Positions 33,506 to 41,168 of a stretch of 64,000 bases of DNA are shown here, one piece after another. The first letter of the stretch is position 1, and each line of letters starts with the position of its first letter. The position numbers and the translations under genes were made by a program. Below the pieces are notes generated by a model that was given only the letters and a program-made list of their open reading frames with translations, did not search any database and was not told the origin of the DNA. This DNA is from JBARDN01 sp963755705 (lineage in GTDB: Bacteria; Desulfobacterota; Binatia; Binatales; Binataceae), in NCBI GenBank assembly GCA_963755705.1, contig CAVWKW010000001.1:496001-560000 (forward strand). Reading direction: 5' to 3'.

Positions 33506-34693
33506 TTAGCGTTTGGCGCCGACTCCGAACGCACTCTGCAGACGCTCGGCCATGTCGATACGCTCCCACGGGAACAGTCCGTCGTGAGGTTTGCGGCCGA
33601 AATGGCCGTAGGCGGCGGTCGCCTGGTATATGGGACGCTTGAGAGTAAGCGTGCGAATAATTCCCGCCGGACGAAAATCGAACAACTCGCGCAGCGTCGC
33701 CGAGAGTTTCGCATCCGGCACCACGCCAGTGTCGAACGTGTCGATCAGAATCGAAACCGGCTCCGCAACTCCGATCGCGTACGCAAGCTGAATCTCGCAC
33801 TTCTTCGCGAGTCCCGCGGCGATCACGTTCTTCGCCACGTAGCGGGCGAAGTAACACGCCGAGCGATCGACCTTGCTCGGATCTTTGCCCGAGAACGCGC
33901 CGCCGCCGTGGCGTCCGTAGCCGCCGTAGGTATCGACGATAATCTTGCGCCCGGTCAGCCCGCAGTCGCCGTGCGGCCCGCCGATCACGAAACTGCCGGT
34001 TGGGTTGACGTGATACACCGTCTGCTTGGTCAGGTATTCGGCCGGGATCGTCTGCTTGATCAGTTCTTCGATCACGGTCTCACGGATCGTTTCGTACTTG
34101 ACCTCGGGCGAGTGCTGGGTCGAGATGACCACCGCCGTGATTTCGACCGGACGCCCGTCAACGTAGCGCACTGTCACCTGGCTCTTGGCGTCGGGCCTCA
34201 GCCAGCTCACACGCCGCTCCTTGCGGATCTTCGCCAGATTCTCCATCAGGTGATGCGCCATCGCGATCGGCATCGGCATCAGCTCGGGCGTCTCGTCGCA
34301 GGCGAATCCGAACATCAGTCCCTGGTCGCCCGCGCCCTGTTCCTTGTGCAGTCCTTCGCCCTCGGTCACCCCCTGCGAGATATCGGTCGATTGCGGCTCG
34401 ATCGCCATCATCACCGCGCAGGTCTTGCCGTCGAAGCCTGAATCGACGCTGTCGTAGCCAATCTCGAGCGCGACCTTGCGCGCGATACTCACAAAATCCG
34501 GATGCGCGTGGCTGGTGATTTCGCCCGCCAGAACGATAAGCCCGGTCTTGGCCAGGGTTTCGAGCGCGACCCGCGAATTCGGGTCATCCGCGATCAGCGA
34601 ATCGAGCACCGCGTCCGAGATTTGATCGCACATCTTGTCGGGATGGCCCTCGGAGACTGATTCGGACGTGAACAGGTAATCCTTAAGCGGCAT
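33506..34693 (-). CDS. metK: S-adenosylmethionine synthetase
   Basis: A 395-residue methionine adenosyltransferase. Motifs include FTSESVSEGHPDKMCDQISD (ATP-binding His), QGAGDQGLMFGFACDET, and the P-loop-like GGGAFSGKDPSKVDRSACY. It makes SAM from methionine and ATP in the cytoplasm. AAGGAG lies nine bases before the ATG. The 243 bases before it form a structured, apparently untranslated leader. ahcY follows. No residue of the active site appears altered. Confidence 0.97.
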   Translation of the reverse strand: MPLKDYLFTSESVSEGHPDKMCDQISDAVLDSLIADDPNSRVALETLAKTGLIVLAGEITSHAHPDFVSIARKVALEIGYDSVDSGFDGKTCAVMMAIEPQSTDISQGVTEGEGLHKEQGAGDQGLMFGFACDETPELMPMPIAMAHHLMENLAKIRKERRVSWLRPDAKSQVTVRYVDGRPVEITAVVISTQHSPEVKYETIRETVIEELIKQTIPAEYLTKQTVYHVNPTGSFVIGGPHGDCGLTGRKIIVDTYGGYGRHGGGAFSGKDPSKVDRSACYFARYVAKNVIAAGLAKKCEIQLAYAIGVAEPVSILIDTFDTGVVPDAKLSATLRELFDFRPAGIIRTLTLKRPIYQATAAYGHFGRKPHDGLFPWERIDMAERLQSAFGVGAKR

Positions 34694-34936
34694 GCGCGAT
34701 AGCTCCTTGAGACCGGGGTCAACCGGTATTTATCTCCGGATTGAATCCGGCGACGGGACGCGGAAGCGAGGGTTCAAAATCGTCTGAAGTGCGATTGCGG
34801 GCTGCTCGATCGCACCCGCGAAGGCGTTTTAGTCCGGCAGGGTTGCGAGCAACCCGAATTGCATAGTTTTTGAAGATATAACCGACGCATCTTAGCGGAT
34901 CAAGGCAGCAGTTTGCCGAGATTTCAGCCAGCCGCG
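34694..34936 (-). promoter_or_regulatory. Structured leader of metK, candidate RNA regulator
   Basis: The 243 non-coding bases before metK hold four inverted repeats. 34840-34855 has a 6-bp stem with a tetraloop. 34789-34795 pairs with 34809-34815 (7 bp). 34736-34750 is a 15-base palindrome. 34712-34716 pairs with 34723-34727, just before the Shine-Dalgarno. In addition 34797-34801 can pair with 34815-34819, which interleaves with the 7-bp stem in pseudoknot fashion. I could not match it to the known SAM-I, SAM-II, SAM-IV or SAH riboswitch cores by eye. A promoter and a ligand are not shown. Confidence 0.4.
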
Positions 34937-35209
34937 TCATTCCTCGCCAAAACGATCTTCAAACAGCGTTTCGATCGCCCTGACCGCCTCGCGTGCGTCT
35001 TCTCCTTCGGCCCGCAGCTTCAGCTTTACCCCCAGTTCCGCGCCCAGCATCATCAGGCTGGTGACGCTCTTGACGTTCACCTGCTCTTTTCCGCGCCCGA
35101 TCGTGATGCGCGCCTTGAACTTGCCGGCGGCCTGCGCCAGCGTCAACGCCGCCCGGAGATGCAATCCGAGTTGATTCTTTATTTCGACCGTCGCCTCCAC
35201 CACATTCAC
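34937..35209 (-). CDS. HPr-family phosphocarrier protein
   Basis: A 90-residue HPr/NPr. The phosphorylated histidine is in QLGLHLRAALTLAQAAGKF and the conserved lysine-serine segment in VNVKSVTSLMMLGA, near the usual Ser46. The active-site loop is GLHLRAA instead of the common GLHARPA. The GTG at 35209 gives the normal length; the frame is open for 15 more codons upstream. Together with ptsN and rapZ at 28650-30033 it suggests a regulatory PTS. The DHH phosphoesterase gene is 50 bases upstream on the same strand. Confidence 0.88.
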   Translation of the reverse strand: MNVVEATVEIKNQLGLHLRAALTLAQAAGKFKARITIGRGKEQVNVKSVTSLMMLGAELGVKLKLRAEGEDAREAVRAIETLFEDRFGEE

Positions 35210-35260
35210 CCAATCCAAGATACGGGGAAGCGGGGCGCAGGTAAACGAAGCCACCCCATC

Positions 35261-36271
35261 TCAGAGGCGAGGTTCCGCCGCGATCTCCGCGCTGAACAGC
35301 TCTCGCAGGCGGGTTTCGATCGCGCGGTCGCGGATGCTGCCTTCGCGTTTTGCCCACGCGCGCAGGGGGATGACGGCTTTAGCCATGTTGCGATGGCCCC
35401 CCGCGCTGCCGATATCGCCGAACAGGTTCTTGGCCGCTTCACCCGCATTGTCGCGTCCGGTCCCATAGCTGCGCACCGCGATAACCAGGTCGTGGCCGAG
35501 CTTGCCGGCGATCGCGACCCATTCCACGCCCTCGAACTGCAGGCAGAAGTCCGCCGTCTGCACGATCATGTCGTCGCGCTCGACCCGGCCAAGGTTGGCT
35601 GCGATCAGGCGGTCGCGAATCTCGATCCGGCCCATCATCCGCGCGATCACTTTGGCGAAACTCTGCGGAATCTCGGGCCGGTCGATCTGCCGCAACATGC
35701 TAAGGTTCGCGACCGGATACAGATGGACCAGCGCCTGCAAGACGTCGTCGGTCACCCGGCGCGACAGCGCAAGCGAATCGGTCCGGATGCCGTAGAGCAA
35801 CGCGGTCGCGAGCCGTTCGCTGATTTTCTCGCCGTCGGCCACCATATATTCCGTCATGATCGAGGCGGTCGCGCCGTACTTGACGCGCACGTCCTCGAAC
35901 GGTGCGCTGCCAGGCGTGTAGCCCGGATGATGATCGATCACGATATCGGCGCGTGGCAGCTTGCCCTCGAAGTAGGGCGGCTGCACATCCACCATCGCAA
36001 TCTTGTCGAACGCCGCCAGCGCCTCGGTAGTGGCGGGCATGATTCCGATCTCGAGCAGATGAACCATCGTGCGGTTCTCGGGCCTGGTCACGGGCTTGAA
36101 GCTGAAAAACGGAGTGGTCTGCCGATTGCGTCCGAGCAGTGTCCGCAGCGCCATCGCGCTCGACATCGCGTCGGGGTCCGGATCGTCCTGCAAAACAATC
36201 GCGATCCGATCGCCTTCGCCGACTATTGCGCGCAATTCGCGCAGTTTCTGCTTGCTGTCAGGTTGGTCCAT
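35261..36271 (-). CDS. DHH family phosphoesterase (NrnA-like)
   Basis: A 336-residue protein with DHH and DHHA1 domains. Motif I is QDDPDPDAMSSAMALRTLLG, motif II AMVDVQP, and motif III DIVIDHHPGYTPG with the DHH triplet. The C-terminal GSAGGHRNMAKAVIPLRAWA is the DHHA1 Gly-rich site. Members degrade nano-RNA, pAp or cyclic dinucleotides. Motif I has Asp where NrnA often has His (NHxxPDAD), so the metal site may differ slightly. It is upstream of HPr on the same strand; the functional link is not known. Confidence 0.87.
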   Translation of the reverse strand: MDQPDSKQKLRELRAIVGEGDRIAIVLQDDPDPDAMSSAMALRTLLGRNRQTTPFFSFKPVTRPENRTMVHLLEIGIMPATTEALAAFDKIAMVDVQPPYFEGKLPRADIVIDHHPGYTPGSAPFEDVRVKYGATASIMTEYMVADGEKISERLATALLYGIRTDSLALSRRVTDDVLQALVHLYPVANLSMLRQIDRPEIPQSFAKVIARMMGRIEIRDRLIAANLGRVERDDMIVQTADFCLQFEGVEWVAIAGKLGHDLVIAVRSYGTGRDNAGEAAKNLFGDIGSAGGHRNMAKAVIPLRAWAKREGSIRDRAIETRLRELFSAEIAAEPRL

Positions 36272-36442
36272 ATACGAACGCTTGGCGGATGCTCCGCAAG
36301 CTTGTGCTTACCTCGGTTTGAACGATTCGTCGAAACAGAAGGCGCGTTTGGCGCCGATAGATGTGCCCGCCCGGGGCTGCATGAGCTTTCGGGGATACCA
36401 CAGCCTCGCGCGGCGAATCAATGATATAGATTAGTTACCCCT

Positions 36443-36703
36443 ATGGAGACGCCACCGGAATCATCGCCGAAAGACTCGCCCGCACTTGAACCATGCCTTC
36501 TATGCCGCAGACCAGCGCAGGAGTGGCTCTTGCGAATCGCGATCGAGGATACCGGTGGCCTCAAGCAGGAGGGCTTTATCTGCGCCAACTGTGCGGTTAA
36601 GCTCAGGCTCGCCTCCGAAAAAAATCGCGATCTGCAAATCGACCCATGGATTCACGACGCGATCGCGCACATCCTGCGTGGTGTGCAGACTGAGCGATCA
36701 TAA
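36443..36703 (+). CDS. Small two-CxxC protein of unknown function
   Basis: An 86-residue protein with two CxxC pairs (EPCLLCRRP and FICANCAVK), which should bind one zinc ion, followed by a helical C-terminus (DPWIHDAIAHILRGVQ). It is a short treble-clef or ribbon-type domain of no recognised family. It lies 11 bases before lysK on the same strand, so it is probably co-transcribed with it. The ATG at 36443 follows GTTACCCCT, without a good Shine-Dalgarno, so the start is tentative. Confidence 0.65.
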   Translation: METPPESSPKDSPALEPCLLCRRPAQEWLLRIAIEDTGGLKQEGFICANCAVKLRLASEKNRDLQIDPWIHDAIAHILRGVQTERS

Positions 36704-36714
36704 GGAACCGAACG

Positions 36715-38334
36715 ATGGCCCCGGGCCTGGAACAATCTCACGAAAATTCTCCGCAAAGCAGCGACCTGTGGCCGCATGAGGAAGCCGCGCGCGTAGCCGA
36801 CCGCGTACGCGCCTATCCGCCCGAGCGTCAGGTTATTTTCCAGAGCGGATTCGGACCCTCGGGTCTGCCGCATCTCGGCACGATGTGCGAAGTTCTGCGC
36901 CCTTCGTACGTGCGCCACGCGCTCGCGATGCGCGAGCCTAATCGGGCGTCGCGTTTGATCGTTTTCATCGACGACATGGACGGGCTGCGCAAGGTCCCCG
37001 AAAATATCCCGAATCGCGAGCTGATGCAGTCGCATCTGGGGGAGCCGGTCTCGCGGATTCCGGATCCTTTCGGATGCTGCCAAAGCTTCGCCGATCACAT
37101 GCTCGGACTTCTGCGCGAATTTCTGGCGCCGGTCGAGGTTGATTACGAGCTGGTGCGCTCGTCGCAGATGTACAGCGGCGGCAGCTTCGATGAGGGACTA
37201 AAGATTATCCTCGCGAAGCATCGTGAGATTATCGCGATCGTCGCGCCTACGCTGCGCCCGGAAAATCGCGCCGGATGGTCTCCGATAATGCCGCTATGCC
37301 CCAACTGCGGACAGATCGTCGAGCGCTTGGTCACCGCCTATCATCCCGAGCGCAACACGATCGAGTTCACCTGCGAGCGCAGCGCCAAGGCGAAGCAGGG
37401 ATGCGGCTTTACCGGCGAGCAGAGCGTGCTCGGCGGCCTCGCGAAGGCGCAGTGGAAGGTGGACTGGGCGCTCAGGTGGTTCACGCTCAAAGTCGATTAC
37501 GAGCTTTACGGAAAGGATCTGACTCCGTCGGCGCAACTGTCGGCGCCGATCGTGCGCATCATGGGCGGAAATCCGCCGCTCGGTTTTCCGTTCGAGATGT
37601 TCCTGGACGAGCAGGGGCACAAGGTCTCGAAATCGGTCGGGCGCGGCGTCAGCGTCGATCAATGGCAGCGCTACGCGCCGGTCGAGGTGCTGAAATTTTT
37701 TCTGCTGCAGAATCCCAGGCGCGCGCGAAAGCTTTTCCTCGAATCGATCCCGCAGTACGTCGATGACTACCTCGAGGCGCTGCGCGAATACGCGGCCGCG
37801 CCCAATTCGGAATCACGCGCCGCCTCTCCGCTCGAGTTCGTGCTGCAGAAGGACAGCGCAAAGAGCTTCCGCGCAGACGTGACGTTCGGAATGATCACGA
37901 ATCTGGTAGGAGACTTGGGAACATCTGACTTTAATTTGGTCATGAATTATCTTCGCCGCTACGATCCGAACGTCGAAGGAGACCACGATACGACCCAAAT
38001 GGTGGCCGACCTTGTTGCGAGAGCACTCAATTTTTACCGCGACTTTATCGAACCAGGAAAAAAGGCCTACGTACCCACAACCGCGGAAGCCAAGCAGCTA
38101 CAGAGCCTGACAGACTTTTTGAGTGCGAACCCCGACGCAAGCGCCGAGGAGATAGAGAAAACGATCTACGATCTCGGTCGTGCGAATTACGACAAGCCTG
38201 GGAAGATTTTTCCTCTGATGTATCGCGCTATCTTGGGCCAAGAGCGCGGTCCGCGATTGGGTGCGTATATCCGGCTCCTGAGACCCTTTCGAATTGTTGA
38301 GCGGCTCGAAGCCGCGATCGCGCGCAGCACCTGA
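36715..38334 (+). CDS. lysK: Lysyl-tRNA synthetase, class I
   Basis: A 539-residue class I LysRS, the archaeal-type enzyme found in some bacteria in place of the class II enzyme. The HIGH-like motif is PSGLPHLGTMCEVLR and the KMSKS-like motif KVSKSVGRG. A zinc-ribbon insert shows CPNCGQIVERLV. The C-terminal helical anticodon domain follows from about residue 370. It attaches lysine to tRNA-Lys. The gene starts 11 bases after the small CxxC protein gene. From about 37900 on, the local base composition becomes less GC-rich than the first part, but the protein continues with family features. Confidence 0.93.
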   Translation: MAPGLEQSHENSPQSSDLWPHEEAARVADRVRAYPPERQVIFQSGFGPSGLPHLGTMCEVLRPSYVRHALAMREPNRASRLIVFIDDMDGLRKVPENIPNRELMQSHLGEPVSRIPDPFGCCQSFADHMLGLLREFLAPVEVDYELVRSSQMYSGGSFDEGLKIILAKHREIIAIVAPTLRPENRAGWSPIMPLCPNCGQIVERLVTAYHPERNTIEFTCERSAKAKQGCGFTGEQSVLGGLAKAQWKVDWALRWFTLKVDYELYGKDLTPSAQLSAPIVRIMGGNPPLGFPFEMFLDEQGHKVSKSVGRGVSVDQWQRYAPVEVLKFFLLQNPRRARKLFLESIPQYVDDYLEALREYAAAPNSESRAASPLEFVLQKDSAKSFRADVTFGMITNLVGDLGTSDFNLVMNYLRRYDPNVEGDHDTTQMVADLVARALNFYRDFIEPGKKAYVPTTAEAKQLQSLTDFLSANPDASAEEIEKTIYDLGRANYDKPGKIFPLMYRAILGQERGPRLGAYIRLLRPFRIVERLEAAIARST

Positions 38335-38365
38335 TTTGTCCACGGCATGCCAACTCCGGAGTGCC

Positions 38366-38908
38366 TGTCCCTCTCCCAAAAGATTGGGAGAGGGTGGCGC
38401 GCGTTGCGCGCGACGGGTGAGGGACCTACAGCAAGGACTCTTTGATCGTCTCGAGCACCGCGGACAGGTTACGCAGTAAGTCGGGGTTCCAAAAGCGAAT
38501 CACCCGGAAGCCCTGAGCTTCCAGATAGCGCGTGCGCGCGGAATCGTGTTCGGTCTGTTCCAAATGCTGCCCGCCGTCCAGTTCGACGATCAGCCTGCGC
38601 TCACGACAGCAGAAATCGGCAATGAATGGACCGGTCGGAACCTGCCGGCGAAACTTGAAGCCCGCACAGCGCCGACCGCGGAGCTTGTTCCAGAGCGCCT
38701 GTTCAGCGTCGGTTTGTATGCGGCGCAGAGATCTCGCGCGGTCACGAGTCAGTTCCGGAGGCCGGTTCATACAAACGGCGATCATCGCTGCAAGTGCATC
38801 CAGATTTCAATGCTGTCGGTCCCTCACCCGCGCGTCACGAGGCTTGCGAAAAAGAATCGCAGGCATCGCGCCGCGCCGCCCTCTCCCAATCTTGTTGGGA
38901 GAGGGACA
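38366..38908. mobile_element. DUF559 cassette bounded by nested inverted repeats
   Basis: A 543-bp unit is bounded by perfect 14-bp inverted repeats (TGTCCCTCTCCCAA at 38366-38379 and its complement at 38895-38908). Each lies in a hairpin of CCCTCTCCCA type (38369-38394 and 38879-38905). Inside these sits a second perfect 13-bp pair (CGGGTGAGGGACC at 38414-38426 and its complement at 38818-38830), which closely encloses one DUF559 gene. The structure looks like a small transposable or MITE-derived cassette. Related hairpins occur at 49623 and around the second DUF559 gene at 56018. No transposase is present. Confidence 0.6.
38426..38785 (-). CDS. DUF559-domain (Vsr-like) putative endonuclease
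   Basis: A 119-residue protein with the DUF559 pattern: RARSLRRIQTDAEQALWNKL, CAGFKFRRQVPTGPFIADFC, and RRLIVELDGGQHLEQTEHD, followed by RTRYLEAQGFRVIRFWNPD. The D...ExD arrangement is the PD-(D/E)XK nuclease core shared with very-short-patch repair endonucleases. The stop codon falls at the edge of the inner inverted repeat. In-frame ATGs at residues 1 and 6 are both possible starts. Family role is unknown; location inside inverted repeats suggests that it moves with them. Confidence 0.85.
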   Translation of the reverse strand: MIAVCMNRPPELTRDRARSLRRIQTDAEQALWNKLRGRRCAGFKFRRQVPTGPFIADFCCRERRLIVELDGGQHLEQTEHDSARTRYLEAQGFRVIRFWNPDLLRNLSAVLETIKESLL

Positions 38909-39034
38909 ATCAAGAACGCGCGCGGCTATGCAGTTGCGGCAAGGACTGCCGCTCTTCTGTGTTTCCTCTCACCCTGCTAGACAGATAGCTCGGAATCCTA
39001 CAGACCAACCTGGAACCGCAAGCGAGTAATAACG

Positions 39035-39139
39035 ATGGCAACCGAACGGCAACGAAGCATCAAGCGGCGGCGCAAGCGCAAAGAGACCCGGCTCAAGGCG
39101 AAAATTCGCGAGTCGCGCAAGAAAAAGAAGAAGCGCTAA
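39035..39139 (+). CDS. Tiny highly basic protein (34 residues)
   Basis: An ATG-started frame encodes a 34-residue protein, MATERQRSIKRRRKRKETRL then KAKIRESRKKKKKR, more than half Arg and Lys. The codon pattern and composition suit a ribosome- or RNA-associated peptide; AURKAIP1/COX24-like small ribosomal proteins are a possible comparison but I cannot confirm it. The Shine-Dalgarno is weak (AGCGAG). It lies 76 bases upstream of the enoyl-CoA hydratase gene. Like the one at 19711 it is too short for default gene finders. Confidence 0.5.
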   Translation: MATERQRSIKRRRKRKETRLKAKIRESRKKKKKR

Positions 39140-39215
39140 AGCCGCGCGCCTTTCTGATGCACTTCGCGGATAACCGCTGAGGTGCGCACCTGATTTCAGC
39201 ACAGGAGTTTTTACG

Positions 39216-40037
39216 ATGGCATACGAGACTCTGCTCTATGAGACCGGCGGTGAGATCGCGACGATCACCCTGAATCGCCCCGCACGGATGAACGCCTATA
39301 CCACCGAGATGGGCTTCGAGATTGCCGACGCGATGCTGCGTGCCGACGCCGACCCCGCGGCGCGCGTGATTATCATGACTGGCGCCGGAAATCGCGCGTT
39401 CTGCGCGGGCGCGGACATGGCGATGTTCGCGTCCAATATCAAATCGCGTGAGGACACGAAGTCCGAAGACCCTGAGGGCGGCACCGAGCGCCGGCGCGGC
39501 GCGATCTCTCTGCCGATGATCATGCGCGGGCTGAGCAAGCCAACTATCGCCGCGATCAACGGTTACGCCCTCGGCGTTGGATGCACGATCCCGCTGCTGT
39601 TCGACGTCCGCGTCGCCTCCGACAACGCCAAGATGGGCGTGATCTTTCCCCGCGTCGGCCTGATGAGCGAGCTCGGTTCGAGCTACCTGATGCCCCGGCT
39701 TATCGGACTTGCACGCACCGCCGAGATGATGCTGACCGGACGCCAATACACCGCCGAGCAATGCCTTGCGATGGGTCTCGTCAGCCAGGTGTTCCCTGCG
39801 GCCGATCTGATGCCGAAGGCGCGCGAACTCGCGGGCGAGATGCTCGATTGCTCGCCGCTGTCGCTCGCGATGACCCGCCGCGCGCTCTACCAGGGACTCG
39901 ACGGCACGCTGGAAACCGCGATGCAGTTCGAAGGCTTCGCGCTCGAGAAATGCTACGTATCCCCGGAGCACAAGGAATACGTGAGCGCATTTATGGAAAA
40001 GCGGAAACCGGATTTCCGCAAGGTCAAGCACAGCTAG
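39216..40037 (+). CDS. Enoyl-CoA hydratase/isomerase family protein
   Basis: A 273-residue crotonase-fold protein. The first oxyanion-hole strand is TGAGNRAFCAGADMAMF and the second region is INGYALGVGCTIPLLFDVRV. GVIFPRVGLMSELGSSYLMP contains a glutamate (in SELGSS) near the position of the catalytic Glu of hydratases. RPARMNAYTTEMGFEIADAM is the typical N-terminal segment. It acts on acyl-CoA thioesters, probably in fatty-acid or aromatic acid breakdown. AGGAG lies nine bases before the ATG. No other beta-oxidation gene is adjacent. Confidence 0.9.
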   Translation: MAYETLLYETGGEIATITLNRPARMNAYTTEMGFEIADAMLRADADPAARVIIMTGAGNRAFCAGADMAMFASNIKSREDTKSEDPEGGTERRRGAISLPMIMRGLSKPTIAAINGYALGVGCTIPLLFDVRVASDNAKMGVIFPRVGLMSELGSSYLMPRLIGLARTAEMMLTGRQYTAEQCLAMGLVSQVFPAADLMPKARELAGEMLDCSPLSLAMTRRALYQGLDGTLETAMQFEGFALEKCYVSPEHKEYVSAFMEKRKPDFRKVKHS

Positions 40038-40431
40038 CATTGCCGAATAAATGACGAGCGACAATGAAGTCGATGCTGAGGTGGTAAAGGACTACGGCGA
40101 TGCTCAGGCCTACCCCAGCCATGTACCGACTCCTCGCTCGTCATTTCGACCGAAGGGAGAAATCCCGGGCGGAGAGGCACTGCATGCGGCGAGGCTCCGG
40201 AGCACGGACGCCTCGGGATTTCTCGCCCAGGGCTCGAAATGACGGCCGGGTAGGCACTGATGACGCGATATTGTCCGCTTGGTCCACTTCCGCAGGAGCA
40301 ACGGTCCTGGGAGCTTGATCTATATGGAACTCGGCGCTAGATTTACATTTGTTACTTAGTTAGTCTGATAAATCATAAATAGCTCCGGATCGCTCCAGCG
40401 ATCCTTTCTAACTAAAGGCAGGTGTAAGACG
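40038..40431. other. Intergenic region with one repeat element
   Basis: About 394 bases between the hydratase and peroxiredoxin genes. It holds the inverted-repeat element at 40139-40245, then an AT-rich stretch (40335-40385, including TAGTCTGATAAATCATAAAT) that probably contains the peroxiredoxin promoter. A short frame across the repeat is not credited as a gene. Confidence 0.5.
40139..40245. repeat. MITE/REP-like imperfect inverted repeat
   Basis: Left arm CGTCATTTCGACCGAAGGGA (continuing GAAATCCCGGG) and right arm CCTCGGGATTTCTCGCCCAG (continuing GGCTCGAAATGACGG) are imperfect complements of about 33 bases, separated by about 40 bases. This 'TCATTTCGA...TCGAAATGA' type is a familiar class of dispersed palindromic intergenic element. 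No gene is inside. Confidence 0.65.
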
Positions 40432-41070
40432 ATGGCACTTCATATCGGTAGCGTAGCCCCGGATTTCACTCAGGAATCGACCGAAGGTCCAATCAAGTTC
40501 CACGAGTGGATCGGCAGCAAATGGGCGGTCCTGTTTTCTCATCCCAAGGACTTCACCCCGGTCTGCACAACGGAACTCGGACGAGTTGCGGCGCTCAAGC
40601 CGGAATTCGAAAAGCGCGGCGTCAAGGTCCTGGCGGTCAGCGTCGATGACGTCCCGTCGCACAAGGGCTGGGTTGGCGATATCGAGGATACGCAGAAGGT
40701 GAAGATGAATTTTCCGATCCTTGGCGATTCCGACAAGAAGGTTGCCAAGCTCTACGACATGATTCATCCCGAATGGAACGACACGCTGACGGTCCGTTCG
40801 GTTTTCGTGATCGACAACAACAAGAAGGTCCGGCTGATCATCACTTATCCTGCCAGCACTGGCCGCAACTTTGACGAAATTCTGCGCGCGATCGACTCGC
40901 TGCAGCTCACCGACAAATACTCGGTCGCGACTCCGGTCGACTGGAAGCATGGAGAGGACGTGATCGTCGCGCCCGCGCTGAAGGATCCGGCGGTGCTCAA
41001 AGAGAAGTTCCCCAAGGGCATCCGCGAGGTCCGTCCGTACCTGCGCTACACGCCCGATCCCTCGAAGTAA
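40432..41070 (+). CDS. 1-Cys peroxiredoxin (Prx6-type)
   Basis: A 212-residue peroxiredoxin. The peroxidatic cysteine is C45 in HPKDFTPVCTTELGRVAALK. VLAVSVDDVPSHKGWVGDIE and DTLTVRSVFVIDNNKKVRLI complete the thioredoxin fold, and the C-terminal arm with VDWKHGEDVIVAPALKD is the Prx6 subfamily mark. No resolving cysteine is seen, as expected. It reduces hydrogen and organic peroxides in the cytoplasm. AAGGCAGG precedes the ATG. A strong terminator follows, so it forms a single-gene unit. Confidence 0.95.
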   Translation: MALHIGSVAPDFTQESTEGPIKFHEWIGSKWAVLFSHPKDFTPVCTTELGRVAALKPEFEKRGVKVLAVSVDDVPSHKGWVGDIEDTQKVKMNFPILGDSDKKVAKLYDMIHPEWNDTLTVRSVFVIDNNKKVRLIITYPASTGRNFDEILRAIDSLQLTDKYSVATPVDWKHGEDVIVAPALKDPAVLKEKFPKGIREVRPYLRYTPDPSK

Positions 41071-41100
41071 TTCTCCAAATCACGGGTCAGATCGAAAAAC

Positions 41101-41134
41101 AAAACCCGGCTCGAATCGCTCGAGCCGGGTTTTT
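41101..41134. terminator. Bidirectional intrinsic terminator
   Basis: A 14-bp perfect stem (AAAACCCGGCTCGA and its complement TCGAGCCGGGTTTT) with a five-base loop has an A-run on one side and a T-run on the other. It lies between the convergent peroxiredoxin and sedolisin genes and can serve both strands. Confidence 0.9.
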
Positions 41135-41168
41135 CGTCGCGAAATTCTGATCGCTGATCCGACCGCTG

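Noticed and set aside
34694..34936. A direct call of a known SAM-I or SAM-II riboswitch
   Set aside because: I could not find their core consensus on the minus strand, so only a generic structured leader is reported.
40051..40242. A 63-residue plus-strand ORF across the palindromic element
   Set aside because: Its sequence is that of the repeat arms and it has no ribosome site or domain.
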